From: Azotobacter bryophylli
Lineage (GTDB): Bacteria > Pseudomonadota > Gammaproteobacteria > Pseudomonadales > Pseudomonadaceae
Assembly: GCF_042643485.1 (NCBI RefSeq)
Contig: NZ_JBHRSJ010000022.1
Coordinates: 174,974 to 238,973, forward strand
Length of the DNA: 64,000 bases
Direction: 5' to 3'
Below, piece by piece: positions 17,433-26,169 of the stretch. Numbering within the stretch: position 1 is the stretch's first letter; every line of letters begins with the position of its first letter. The notes below the pieces were generated by a model. It was not told the origin of the DNA. It saw nothing but the letters and a program-made list of their open reading frames with translations, and did not search any database. A program made the position numbers and the translations under genes.

Positions 17433-18176
17433 ATGAAAACCGAGTTCCAGGATCGTCTGGCCGTCGTCACCGGCGGCAGTTCCGGTATCGGCCTGGCGTT
17501 GTGCACCGCCTTGCTGCAGCGTGGTGCCCGGGTGCTGACCCTGTCCCGCTCGATCGGCGGCCTGCAGCAACTGCAGGAGAGCTATCCCGAACGGCTGTTC
17601 TGGCAAGCCGGCGACGTGACTTCCCAGGAGGCGCTGCAAGGGCTCTGCCGTCGGGCCGCCGAGCTGGGTCCGGTGGACTACCTGGTGCCCAACGCCGGCA
17701 TCGCCGAACTGGCCGACAGCCTGGACCTGGCCGCCTTCGACCGGCAATGGGCGGTCAACGGGGCGGCGGCCCTGAACACCCTGGGTGCGCTGATAAGCGA
17801 GCTGGCGAGCCCGGCCTCGGTGGTGTTCATCGGCACCTTCCTGACCCGCTCGACCTTCCCCGGGCTGGCCGCCTACATCGCCAGCAAGGCGGCGCTGGCC
17901 GCCCAGGCCCGCACCCTCGCCGCGGAGTTCGCGCCGCTCGGCGTGCGCATCAACCTGGTTTCGCCCGGCCCCACGGCGACGGCCATCTGGGGGAGTCTGG
18001 GGCTGACCGACGAGGAACTGGACGACGTCGCCGACAAGGTCACCCAGCGCCTGCTGCCCGGGCACTTCCTCGACGCCGCGGCGGTGGCCGAGGTGATCAT
18101 CTTCCAGTTGTCCCAGGGCGCGCGCGGCGTCTATGGCCAGGACTGGGTGGTGGACAACGGTTACACCCTGAGCTGA
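17433..18176 (+). CDS. Short-chain dehydrogenase/reductase (SDR)
   Basis: 247-residue classical SDR. The cofactor motif TGGSSGIG is at residues 13-20, a PNAG motif follows, and the catalytic pair is Tyr148-x3-Lys152 (YIASK). The substrate cannot be read from sequence. It lies alone between the nos operons and a chemoreceptor gene that starts 9 bases after it, so the two are probably co-transcribed. Association with denitrification is by position only. The start has GGAGAAG about 4 bases upstream. Confidence 0.88.
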   Translation: MKTEFQDRLAVVTGGSSGIGLALCTALLQRGARVLTLSRSIGGLQQLQESYPERLFWQAGDVTSQEALQGLCRRAAELGPVDYLVPNAGIAELADSLDLAAFDRQWAVNGAAALNTLGALISELASPASVVFIGTFLTRSTFPGLAAYIASKAALAAQARTLAAEFAPLGVRINLVSPGPTATAIWGSLGLTDEELDDVADKVTQRLLPGHFLDAAAVAEVIIFQLSQGARGVYGQDWVVDNGYTLS

Positions 18177-18185
18177 GGAGGCACC

Positions 18186-19247
18186 ATGGTCTGGTTCGGT
18201 AACCGCGACGCGGAGCGCCTGGTCCGGCAGGTGGACGCCCTCGAACGGCGTCTCGCCGAGGCCGAGGCGGCGCATGCCGAGACGTTGCGCCAACTGGCCT
18301 ACTACCAGGGCATCGCCGCGCAGCTGATCCGCTTCTCCGACTCGGTGGCGCAGCTCGGCGAGTCCTTCGACTACCTCGCCGGGCGCCTGGGCGACAACCT
18401 CGGCCATGCCCGCGAGGTGGCCGAAGCGGCGCAGGCCAACCAGCGGCAGTTCGATACCCTGCACGAGCGCGCCGGGGAGATGGAGCAGGGCCTGCGCGAG
18501 GTCTCCCGGCGGGTCGAACGGCTGGCGACCCGAACGCAGGAAATCAACGGCATCGTCGACCTGATCAAGGGCGTCGCCAGCCAGACCAATCTGCTCGCGC
18601 TCAATGCCGCGATCGAGGCGGCGCGCGCCGGCGAGTCCGGCCGTGGCTTCGCCGTGGTCGCGGGGGAGATCCGCCACCTGGCCGAACGCACCGCCGCGGC
18701 CACCGTCGAGATCGTCGAGAAGATCCGCGACGTGCAGGGCGAAACGGACCGGGTGCGGACCTGCATCCGGAGCGAGGGCGCGCTGGCCGAAGGCTTCAGC
18801 GGCAGCACCGAAACCGCGGTGACGGCAATGCAGGGCCTGGAGGAACTGGCCGGCAGCATGAAGCGCGAGATTCGGGCCTCGACCTTCCGCGCCGGGGTGG
18901 AGCTGGCCAACCTCGACGAGCTGTCGCTCAAGTTCGCCGTCTACAACCACCTGCTCGGCGGGCGCATCGGCGAGCCGCCGCAACTGCCGGACGAACGCGC
19001 TTGCCGTTTCGGGCTCTGGTACTACGGCGAGGGGCGGCGCGACATGAGCGACCTCGAGCGCTTCGACCGCATCGAACGCCCGCACACCGAGGTGCACGAG
19101 GCCGGGCGCGCCGCGCTGGAGGCATTCGAGCACGGTGCGCTGGAGATCGCCCTGCAGCATCTGCAGCGGATGGAGCAGGCCAATCTGGAGGTCATGGGGA
19201 TCGTGCGCGGGGTGGTCGGCGAGAGCGAGGCCCGCTTCGCCGGCTGA
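18186..19247 (+). CDS. Soluble methyl-accepting chemotaxis-like protein with CZB domain
   Basis: 353 residues and no membrane segment. A coiled coil (about 7-40) is followed by an MCP signalling hairpin whose tip (NLLALNAAIEAARAGE) is near residues 134-150. The C-terminal 100 residues match a chemoreceptor zinc-binding (CZB) domain: spaced His, a CRFGLWYYGEG segment and PHTEVHE. CZB domains bind zinc and, in some proteins, sense metals or reactive oxidants. The cytoplasmic location and position between nos and nir/nor genes suggest a sensor tied to anaerobic respiration. It could feed a chemotaxis array; its ligand is unknown. Confidence 0.88.
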   Translation: MVWFGNRDAERLVRQVDALERRLAEAEAAHAETLRQLAYYQGIAAQLIRFSDSVAQLGESFDYLAGRLGDNLGHAREVAEAAQANQRQFDTLHERAGEMEQGLREVSRRVERLATRTQEINGIVDLIKGVASQTNLLALNAAIEAARAGESGRGFAVVAGEIRHLAERTAAATVEIVEKIRDVQGETDRVRTCIRSEGALAEGFSGSTETAVTAMQGLEELAGSMKREIRASTFRAGVELANLDELSLKFAVYNHLLGGRIGEPPQLPDERACRFGLWYYGEGRRDMSDLERFDRIERPHTEVHEAGRAALEAFEHGALEIALQHLQRMEQANLEVMGIVRGVVGESEARFAG

Positions 19248-19324
19248 GGGTACGGGTTCGGCCTGTCATCCGGCGGCGCGCTGCACGGTCGGTTCCAACC
19301 GCACCGGCGCCCCGACAAACGAAA

Positions 19325-19356
19325 ACGCCGTGGCCGGTAGAGACCGGCCACGGCGT
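19325..19356 (-). terminator. Strong terminator of the cytochrome c-551 gene
   Basis: A perfect 14-bp stem (ACGCCGTGGCCGGT with its complement) around the 4-base loop AGAG. On the minus strand it is followed by TTTTCGTTTG, as expected for an intrinsic terminator of the leftward cytochrome gene. Confidence 0.85.
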
Positions 19357-19361
19357 CGCTG

Positions 19362-19465
19362 NNNNNNNNNNNNNNNNNNNNNNNNNNNNNNNNNNNNNNN
19401 NNNNNNNNNNNNNNNNNNNNNNNNNNNNNNNNNNNNNNNNNNNNNNNNNNNNNNNNNNNNNNNNN
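19362..19465. other. Assembly gap at the cytochrome c-551 3' end
   Basis: 104 Ns. Cytochrome c-551 normally ends only a few residues after the EWV motif seen at the gap edge, and the terminator sits on the other side, so the real missing sequence may be much shorter. Confidence 0.85.
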
Positions 19466-19762
19466 GACCCACTCGGCGAGGGTCTTGGCTTCGTCTGCGG
19501 TCACGGCATTTGGCGGCATCGGGATCGGGCCCCACTTGCCCTGGCTGCCCTTGGTGATGCTGTTGACCAGAGTGGGCACGGCATCGGCCTGGCCGGCGTA
19601 CTTGGCGGCAACGTCCTTGTAGGCCGGGCCGACCAGCTTGGTATCGATGGAGTGGCAGGCCGCGCAGCCCTTGCTCTTGAACAGCTCTTCCCCGGTCTGG
19701 GCCATGGCCGACAGGGAGAGCGCGCCGCTGAGGGCGAGCAATGGAACCAGGATTTTCTTCAT
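19466..19762 (-). CDS. Cytochrome c-551 (NirM-type), 3' end in gap
   Basis: Small periplasmic monoheme cytochrome that carries electrons to nitrite and NO reductases. 99 residues are visible: a signal peptide (MKKILVPLLA...AMA), heme motif CAACH, and the family segment GPIPMPPNAV containing the axial Met. The last few residues fall in the N gap. It is transcribed leftward, away from nirQ. It closely resembles the nirM product of P. aeruginosa, but no nirS is present nearby, so the symbol is withheld. Confidence 0.9.
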
Positions 19763-19960
19763 GTGTTACTTCCTCAGGCTAGCGGGCAGAACCTTCCGGT
19801 TTGCCCGATTGTCCCGGTAACCGGTACCGGGCGTCATAAACTTAGGGTTCGCCGGTTGGATAACCCTTTTACATTGCAGACGGTTTTCCGGGGATTTTCA
19901 ATGCCACCACCCGGCCGTTTCGTTTGCACGCATCCTATGCGAGGTGGATCGCCCGAGCGC

Positions 19961-19974
19961 TTGATCATTATCAA
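19961..19974 (+). promoter_or_regulatory. Perfect FNR/DNR box before nirQ
   Basis: TTGATCATTATCAA is a full palindromic match. Its centre is about 90 bases before the nirQ start, which fits a start point near 20009. The cytochrome gene on the other side is about 205 bases away and may use the same site with a longer leader. Confidence 0.88.
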
Positions 19975-20057
19975 GCAATGCTCCGGATCGGCTTGAGTCA
20001 GGCCGGCTGTCGCCGTTAGCTTGGGTCAAGACCAACCAGAGCAGTGGGGTATTACCA

Positions 20058-20870
20058 GTGACTGCGTTAGAGAGTCCGCGCGGACTGCCCGCCATGGACG
20101 CGCCGTTTTACCAGGCCCAGGGCAACGAGGTGAGCCTCTTCGAGCAGGCCTGGAGCCACGGCATGCCGGTGCTGATCAAGGGGCCGACCGGCTGCGGCAA
20201 GACCCGCTTCGTCCAGCACATGGCCCATCGTCTGAAGCTGCCGCTGTACACCGTGGCCTGTCACGACGACCTGTCCGCCGCCGACCTGGTCGGCCGCCAT
20301 CTGATCGGCGCCGACGGCACCTGGTGGCAGGACGGCCCGCTGACCCGCGCGGTGCGCGAAGGCGGCATCTGTTACCTGGACGAAGTGGTGGAGGCGCGCC
20401 AGGACACCGCCGTGGTGCTGCACCCGCTGGCCGACGACCGCCGCGAGCTGTTCATCGAGCGTACCGGCGAGGCCCTGCGGGCGCCGCCGGGGTTCATGCT
20501 GGTGGTGTCCTACAACCCCGGCTACCAGAATCTGCTCAAGGGCATGAAGCCCAGTACCCGCCAGCGCTTCGTCGCCCTGCGCTTCGACTACCCGGCGGCG
20601 AGCGAGGAGGAGCGCATCGTCGCCAACGAGGCGCAGGTGGAGGCGTCCCTGGCCGCCCGGGTGGTCAAGCTCGGCCAGGCCCTGCGCCGGCTGGACCAGC
20701 ACGACCTGGAGGAGGTGGCCTCCACGCGCCTGCTGATCTTCGCCGCACGGATGATCCGCGCCGGCATGAGCCCGCGCGAAGCCTGCCTGGCCTGTCTCGC
20801 CGAGCCGCTGTCGGACGATCGGCAGACCGTCGCCGCGCTCATGGAAGTGGTCGATGTCCACTTCGGTTGA
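20058..20870 (+). CDS. nirQ: NirQ/NorQ, MoxR-type AAA+ ATPase for NO reductase activation
   Basis: 270-residue cytoplasmic ATPase. Walker A GPTGCGKT is at residues 42-49, Walker B is CYLDEVVEARQD, with a SYNPGY sensor segment and the conserved LKGMKPSTRQRF stretch. With NorD it activates nitric oxide reductase, probably by metal insertion. GTG 20058 is taken as start because GTGGGG-like sequence lies about 8 bases before it; ATG 20094 is the alternative and lacks a ribosome site. It heads a nirQ-norE-norF group and overlaps norE by 17 bases. Confidence 0.93.
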   Translation: MTALESPRGLPAMDAPFYQAQGNEVSLFEQAWSHGMPVLIKGPTGCGKTRFVQHMAHRLKLPLYTVACHDDLSAADLVGRHLIGADGTWWQDGPLTRAVREGGICYLDEVVEARQDTAVVLHPLADDRRELFIERTGEALRAPPGFMLVVSYNPGYQNLLKGMKPSTRQRFVALRFDYPAASEEERIVANEAQVEASLAARVVKLGQALRRLDQHDLEEVASTRLLIFAARMIRAGMSPREACLACLAEPLSDDRQTVAALMEVVDVHFG

Positions 20871-21450
20871 AGGCCGGGCCGTGCCCGCCGGCCCATCCCG
20901 GCGCCTGCCGGGCGACATGGCCATGTGGTTTTTCATCCTGGCCGAGCTCTCGGTCTTCGGCGTGCTGATCCTGACCTTCGCCGTGACCCAGATGCTGCAC
21001 CCGGAGCCGTTCCGGGAGAGCCGCCGGGTGCTGGACGGCTCCATCGGGCTGGCCCTGACCCTGAGCCTGCTGACCGCCGGCCTGCTCGCCGCCCTGGCGG
21101 TGGAGCGGGTGCGCCGTGGCCGGCCGCGCCAGGCCGCCTGGCTGCTGCTGGCCGGCCTGCTCTCGGCCGGCGTCTACGTGGCGCTCAAGCTCGGCGAGTA
21201 CGGCCATCTGCTCGGCCTCGGCCTGGACATGGAGGCCGGCACCTTCTTCACCCTGTACTGGATCCTCACCGGCTTCCACTTCCTCCATGTGCTGCTGGGC
21301 ATGGCCATCCTCGCCTGGATGGCCGGCCGCTGCCGGCGCCGGGCCTACCGGCCGGACAGCTGCAGCGGCCTGGAGTCCGGCGTGCTCTACTGGCACATGG
21401 TCGATCTGGTCTGGGTGCTGCTGTTCCCGCTGGTCTACGTACTGAACTGA
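20854..21450 (+). CDS. norE: NorE/NirO, cytochrome c oxidase subunit III-like protein
   Basis: 198 residues and five predicted membrane helices, with the COX3 family signatures MAMWFFILAELSVFG and GFHFLHVLLGM. Proteins of this type (NirO in P. stutzeri, NorE in Paracoccus) accompany NO reductase and improve its activity or stability, although they are not part of the purified NorCB. The ATG lies within the end of nirQ, so translation is probably coupled. norF follows after 10 bases. Confidence 0.9.
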   Translation: MSTSVEGRAVPAGPSRRLPGDMAMWFFILAELSVFGVLILTFAVTQMLHPEPFRESRRVLDGSIGLALTLSLLTAGLLAALAVERVRRGRPRQAAWLLLAGLLSAGVYVALKLGEYGHLLGLGLDMEAGTFFTLYWILTGFHFLHVLLGMAILAWMAGRCRRRAYRPDSCSGLESGVLYWHMVDLVWVLLFPLVYVLN

Positions 21451-21460
21451 GGGGGGCGCC

Positions 21461-21706
21461 ATGTCCGCATCGAAAGTGCTGTTCGGCTGCTGGTTGGGGC
21501 TGGCCGCGTTCTCCGTCGCCACGGTGAGCCTGGGCCATGCCGGCGGGGCCCGTGCGCTCGGCCTGCTGGTCCTGCTGCTGGCCCTGGGCAAGGCCTGGCT
21601 GATCGCCGACGGCTTCATGGAGCTGCGCCATGCGCCGCGTCTGTGGCGCGGCCTGCTGCTGGGCTGGCCGCTGGCGATGACCGCGGGGATCTGGCTGACG
21701 CTGTAG
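21461..21706 (+). CDS. norF: NorF/NirP, small membrane protein of the NO reductase locus
   Basis: 81 residues with three hydrophobic helices, and a helix 2 to 3 region (LADGFMELRHAP-like) typical of the cytochrome c oxidase subunit IV / NorF family. It usually pairs with NorE. It has AGGGGGG 5 bases before the ATG. The exact role in NO reductase assembly is not established. Confidence 0.85.
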   Translation: MSASKVLFGCWLGLAAFSVATVSLGHAGGARALGLLVLLLALGKAWLIADGFMELRHAPRLWRGLLLGWPLAMTAGIWLTL

Positions 21707-22009
21707 ACCCTGCGGACGGCCGGGTCCGGCGCCGCTCCACCCTTCACCTGCCGCCATCCCCCGGCGCGGCCGGTTGCCCGGCCGATCCCAGGGCGGCCGC
21801 GTTACACCTGCTTCCAAAGCACGACCTGGCTCCGCGCGTTCTCGCGGCCGCATGGCTGGCGGCCGAGCCCTCGCCGGGGCCGCTCCGGCGGCGCCGACCG
21901 TGCGCTCCTAATTCCCGACCAAAACAATCAGGAACTCTTGATTGCCATCAAGCAGATCCGCCTGGGTCGCTTCCTAGAATGGTCACGCACAGCCAAACAG
22001 GAGGCGCCC
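21707..22009. other. Intergenic region upstream of norC
   Basis: 303 bases. It holds a perfect FNR/DNR box near its right end and a GC-rich left part without a convincing intrinsic terminator or ORF. Confidence 0.6.
21938..21951 (+). promoter_or_regulatory. Perfect FNR/DNR box before norC
   Basis: TTGATTGCCATCAA is a full consensus match, centred about 66 bases before the norC ATG, ideal for DNR activation from -41.5. Confidence 0.9.
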
Positions 22010-22450
22010 ATGTCCGAGACCTTTACCAAGGGGATGGCCAGGAATATCTACTTCGGGGGAAGCGTGTTCTTCATCCTGATATTCCTGGCCCTGGCCTATC
22101 ACACCGAACAGACCTTACCCAAGCGCACCAACGAGGCCGCGATGAGCGAGTCGGTGGTGCGCGGCAAGCTGGTCTGGGAACAGAACAACTGCATCGGCTG
22201 CCACACCCTGCTCGGCGAGGGCGCCTACTTCGCGCCGGAGCTGGGCAACGTGTACGAGCGGCGCGGCGGCGAGCAGTCCTTCAAACCGTTCCTGCACGCC
22301 TGGATGAAGGCCCAGCCCACCGGAGCGGCGGGGCGCCGGCAGATGCCGCAGTTCAATCTGACCGAGCAGGAAGTTGACGACATGGCCGAGTTCCTCAAGT
22401 GGACCTCGAAGATCGACAACTTCAACTGGCCGCCGAACAAGGAGGGCTGA
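22010..22450 (+). CDS. norC: NorC, cytochrome c subunit of nitric oxide reductase
   Basis: 146-residue membrane-anchored monoheme cytochrome c. One uncleaved N-terminal helix (residues about 14-30) holds the protein in the membrane, and heme motif CIGCH is at residues 61-65. It takes electrons from periplasmic carriers and hands them to NorB. The start at 22010 has CAGGAGG upstream; an in-frame TTG that coincides with the FNR box is not a credible start. norB begins 3 bases after the stop. Confidence 0.96.
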   Translation: MSETFTKGMARNIYFGGSVFFILIFLALAYHTEQTLPKRTNEAAMSESVVRGKLVWEQNNCIGCHTLLGEGAYFAPELGNVYERRGGEQSFKPFLHAWMKAQPTGAAGRRQMPQFNLTEQEVDDMAEFLKWTSKIDNFNWPPNKEG

Positions 22451-22453
22451 GCC

Positions 22454-23872
22454 ATGAGTGTTACGAACCCGCATCTGAAATTCGCATCCCAGGCCGTGGC
22501 CAAACCCTACTTCGTGTTCGCCCTGATGCTGTTCGTCGGGCAGATCCTGTTCGGCCTGATCATGGGGCTGCAGTACGTGGTGGGCGACTTCCTGTTCCCG
22601 CTGATCCCGTTCAACGTGGCGCGGATGGTGCACACCAACCTGCTCATCGTCTGGATCCTGTTCGGCTTCATGGGCGCGGCCTACTACCTGATCCCGGAAG
22701 AGGCCGACCGCGAGCTGCACAGCCCGAAGCTGGCGATGATCCTGTTCTGGGTGTTCGCCGCCGCCGGCGTGCTGACCATCCTCGGCTACCTCTTCGTGCC
22801 CTACGCGGGCCTGGCGAAGATGACCGGCAACGAACTGCTGCCGACCATGGGCCGGGAGTTTCTCGAGCAGCCGACCATCACCAAGATGGGCATCGTGGTG
22901 GTCGCCCTGGGCTTCCTCTACAACATCGGCATGACCATGCTGAAGGGCCGCAAGACCACCATCAGCCTGGTGATGATGACCGGTCTGATCGGCCTGGCGG
23001 TGATGTTCCTGTTCTCCTTCGTCAACCCGGCCAACCTCGCCCGCGACAAGTTCTACTGGTGGTGGGTGGTGCATCTCTGGGTGGAAGGCGTGTGGGAGCT
23101 GATCATGGGCTCGATGCTGGCCTTCGTCCTGATCAAGATCACCGGCGTGGACCGCGAGGTCATCGAGAAGTGGCTCTACGTGATCATCGCCATGGCCCTG
23201 ATCACCGGCATCCTCGGCACCGGCCACCACTACTTCTGGATCGGCGCCCCGGGCGTCTGGCTGTGGCTCGGCTCGGTGTTTTCCGCCATGGAACCGCTGC
23301 CGTTCTTCGCCATGGTGCTGTTCGCCTTCAACATGGTGAACCGACGCCGCCGGCAGCACCCGAACCGCGCCGCCGCCACCTGGGCGCTGGGTACCACCGT
23401 GACCGCCTTCCTCGGCGCCGGCGTGTGGGGCTTCCTGCACACCCTGGCTCCGGTCAACTACTACACCCACGGCACCCAGCTCACCGCGGCCCACGGCCAC
23501 CTGGCGTTCTACGGCGCCTACGCGATGATCGTCATGACCCTGATCTCCTACGCCATGCCGCGCCTGCGCGGAATCGGCGAGGCCGCCGACGAGCGGGCGC
23601 AGACCATCGAGATCTGGGGCTTCTGGCTGATGACCATTTCCATGCTGCTGATCACCCTGCTGCTGACCGCCGCCGGCGTGGTGCAGGTCTGGCTGCAGCG
23701 CCTGCCGGCCGACGGCGCCGCCATGTCGTTCATGAACACCATGAACCAACTGGCCGTGTTCTTCTGGCTGCGCCTGGTCGCCGGCGTGTTCTTCGCCATC
23801 GGCCTGTGCTGCTACCTGTCCAGCTTCCGCCAGCGCGGACGGGTAGCGGTGAGCGAGGCCGCCCCGGCATGA
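22454..23872 (+). CDS. norB: NorB, catalytic subunit of nitric oxide reductase
   Basis: 472-residue heme-copper oxidase-family protein with about 12 membrane helices. It reduces 2 NO to N2O at a heme b3-FeB site. Expected ligands are visible: MVHTNLLIVW (low-spin heme His), HLWVEGVWE (FeB His and the essential Glu), GTGHHYFW and the last ligand pair AAHGHLAF. It is co-transcribed with norC, and a strong intrinsic terminator follows. Confidence 0.96.
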   Translation: MSVTNPHLKFASQAVAKPYFVFALMLFVGQILFGLIMGLQYVVGDFLFPLIPFNVARMVHTNLLIVWILFGFMGAAYYLIPEEADRELHSPKLAMILFWVFAAAGVLTILGYLFVPYAGLAKMTGNELLPTMGREFLEQPTITKMGIVVVALGFLYNIGMTMLKGRKTTISLVMMTGLIGLAVMFLFSFVNPANLARDKFYWWWVVHLWVEGVWELIMGSMLAFVLIKITGVDREVIEKWLYVIIAMALITGILGTGHHYFWIGAPGVWLWLGSVFSAMEPLPFFAMVLFAFNMVNRRRRQHPNRAAATWALGTTVTAFLGAGVWGFLHTLAPVNYYTHGTQLTAAHGHLAFYGAYAMIVMTLISYAMPRLRGIGEAADERAQTIEIWGFWLMTISMLLITLLLTAAGVVQVWLQRLPADGAAMSFMNTMNQLAVFFWLRLVAGVFFAIGLCCYLSSFRQRGRVAVSEAAPA

Positions 23873-23905
23873 CAACGACTCACATCCACGGTAAGTGAGG
23901 CTTTC

Positions 23906-23934
23906 GGCCCGGCTGGTACAGCGGGCCTTTTTTT
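23906..23934 (+). terminator. Intrinsic terminator between norB and norD
   Basis: Stem GGCCC-G-GCTG / CAGC-GGGCC with a 3-base loop and one bulge, followed directly by seven Ts. It should reduce read-through into norD. Confidence 0.85.
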
Positions 23935-23950
23935 ATCGAGGGGAAAGTTC

Positions 23951-25859
23951 ATGGCCTTCAGCGTCGAAGTCGAAGAGTGGGTCGGCAGCCTCTGGCACCG
24001 CTTCATCACCCGCCGGGCCAGCCCGGACTTTCCCGAGGCCCGGGTCGAGCTGGCCGACGTGCAGCGGACTCTGGGCCTGCTGTTCCGCGCCATGGGCGGC
24101 GGTCCCGGCGTCGGCGTGGCCGCTGCCGCCGGGCGCGATCTGCTGTTGCGGCGCAATCTGCTGCAGCAGGTGGCCGGCACCTGCCGGCAGCTGCCGGTGG
24201 CCTGGTCCGATGCCAGCNNNNNNNNNNNNNNNNNNNNNNNNNNNNNNNNNNNNNNNNNNNNNNNNNNNNNNNNNNNNNNNNNNNNNNNNNNNNCTGCCGC
24301 CGAACCTGGCGGTCTACCCCGAGGCGGAGCTGAACCGGGAGCTCTACCGCTGGCTGGCGCTGCTGGCCGCCCAGGCCGGGCCCATGCGCCACTGGGGGCG
24401 GGACAATCAGCGCTGGGCGAAGGAGCTGCTGGCGCGCTATCCGGCCCTGTATCCGCGCTACCGGCGGCTGGTCGAGGCGCACCTCGCGCTGCGCCCCGAT
24501 CCGGCCGGCCTGCCGGCGGACGAGGCCGCCCTGGAGCGGGCGCTGCGCCAGGCCCTGGTCGAGCCTGGCAGCGTCGAGCGGTTTCCGCGCAGCGAGCGCG
24601 CGCCGTGGCCGCTGCCGCTCTGGCTGTATCCGCCGGAGCGTCTCGACGAGCCCCAGGCCGGCGATCTGGACGAGGAGGACGAGGGCAGCCTCAAGGCGCC
24701 GTCTTCCGGCGAGCGGCTGGCGCCCAAGCGCGCCAGCCGGGTCGAGGAGAACACCGGCAAGGGCGGGCTGCTGCTGTTCCGCCTGGAGAACCTGTTCAGC
24801 TGGTCCGAGCACGTGGACCTGGATCGCTGCGGCGACGACAGCGAGGACCTGGACGCCGCCCGCGTCGCCGAGGATCTCGACGAGTTGGCCCTGTCGCGCC
24901 AGCGCCTGCGCAAGGGCGGCGGGCTCAAGCTGGATCTGGACCTGCCGCCGGCCGAGGCCGACGACCTGCCGCTGGGCGAGGGCATCCGGCTGCCGGAGTG
25001 GGACTACCGCCGGCAATGCCTCAAGGAGGATTTCGTCACCCTGCAGACGATGCTGCCGCGCGGCGCCGAAGCGCGGGGCCTGCCGGATCGCCTGGCGCCC
25101 CTGGCGCGGCGCCTGCGCCGGCAGTTCGAGCATCTCAGAAGCGAGCGCCAGTGGCTGCGCCAGCAGCCCCAGGGCTCCGAGCCGGACCTCAAGGCCTGGC
25201 TGGACTTCCACGTCGAGCGCCAGCACGGCGCCTGCGCCGAGCGCGGCCTGTTCCTCGAACAGCGGCAGAACCGCCGCGACCTGGCCTGCCTGCTGCTGGC
25301 CGATCTGTCCATGTCCACCGACGCGCACCTGGACGATACGCACCGGGTGATCGAGGTGATCGGCGACAGCCTGCTGCTGTTCGGCGAGGCGCTGTCGGCG
25401 GTGGGCGACAAATTCGCGCTGTACGGGTTCTCCTCCCTGCGCCGCCAGCAGGTGCGCCTGCAGGAGCTGAAGGGCTTCAACCAGCGCTACGACGACCTCA
25501 TCCGCGGTCGCATCCAGGCCATCAGCCCCGGCTACTACACGCGCATGGGCGCGGCCATCCGCCAGGCCACCCGCCTGCTCGGCCAGTGCCGGCAGCGGCG
25601 CCGGCTGCTGCTGCTGGTCACCGACGGCAAGCCCAACGACCTGGACCTGTACGAAGGACGCTACGGCGTGGAGGACACCCGGGCGGCGGTGCTGGAAGCC
25701 CGCCGCGAAGGCCTGCTGCCGTTCTGCATCACCATCGACCGCGAGGCCGGCGACTACCTGCCGTACATGTTCGGCGCCAACGGCTACACCCTGATCCACC
25801 AGCCGCAGCAGCTGCCGTTCCGGCTGCCGCAGCTGTACCGGCAGCTCACGCAGGCCTGA
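23951..25859 (+). CDS. norD: NorD, NO reductase activation protein with C-terminal VWA domain (interrupted by gap)
   Basis: NorD works with NirQ/NorQ to activate NO reductase. The N-terminal 89 residues (MAFSVEVEEWVGSL...) are in one frame and the rest, from LPPNLAVYP, is in another because the 76-N gap has an arbitrary length. The C-terminal part carries a VWA domain with the MIDAS-like DLSMSTD and a LVTDGKPND motif. About 610 residues are expected for the family. It starts 78 bases after norB, behind a terminator, with GAGGGGAAAG upstream. Confidence 0.93.
24218..24293. other. Assembly gap inside norD
   Basis: 76 Ns. The reading frame changes from 2 to 3 across it, so the gap size is not exact; the change is not evidence for a mutation. 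Confidence 0.9.
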
Positions 25860-25906
25860 GGCCGGCGCGCATATGAGGAGGAGAAGGAGGGGGACGGCCG
25901 GGAAAG

Positions 25907-25928
25907 CGGGATATCAGCCGATATCCCG
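25907..25928. terminator. Hairpin between convergent norD and dnrP
   Basis: A perfect 9-bp stem (CGGGATATC / GATATCCCG) with an AGCC loop, overlapping the dnrP stop codon. It has no T-run on either side, so termination strength is uncertain, but its place between convergent genes suits a two-way terminator. Confidence 0.5.
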
Positions 25929-26105
25929 CGGCAGCCAGAAGAACATCGCCACGCAGAACAGGGTCAGCGCGACGCAGAACCAGAGGAAGCGACGCTGGCG
26001 CCGCTCGGGCGCGCCGTCGGCGCGGAGGGGGAGGGCCATGCCGCAGTGGCGGCATTCGCTTTCCCCGGCCGGGTTCTCCTCCCGGCAGTACAGACATTTG
26101 GGCAT
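25914..26105 (-). CDS. dnrP: DnrP-like small zinc-ribbon membrane protein
   Basis: 63 residues. The N-terminus has a CLYC...CRHC zinc ribbon, followed by a basic linker and one C-terminal membrane helix (FLWFCVALTLFCVAMFFWLP). A gene of this layout follows dnrD in P. stutzeri and is called dnrP there. It starts 64 bases after dnrD on the same strand. Its function is not known; a role in anaerobic metabolism rests on position. Confidence 0.75.
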   Translation of the reverse strand: MPKCLYCREENPAGESECRHCGMALPLRADGAPERRQRRFLWFCVALTLFCVAMFFWLPRDIG

Positions 26106-26169
26106 GACGCGGGCTCCCGGGGGCGCAGAGTGGCGCAGCCCGCGGGCCGCGCCGGGGATGGCGGTCGCC

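Noticed and set aside
21938..22009. In-frame TTG start 24 codons upstream for norC
   Set aside because: The TTG is the first triplet of the FNR box and has no ribosome site; ATG 22010 has one and gives the normal NorC N-terminus.
24218..24293. Frameshift mutation in norD
   Set aside because: The frame change coincides with the run of N, whose length is a placeholder. The same holds for the porin gap at 39514-39654.
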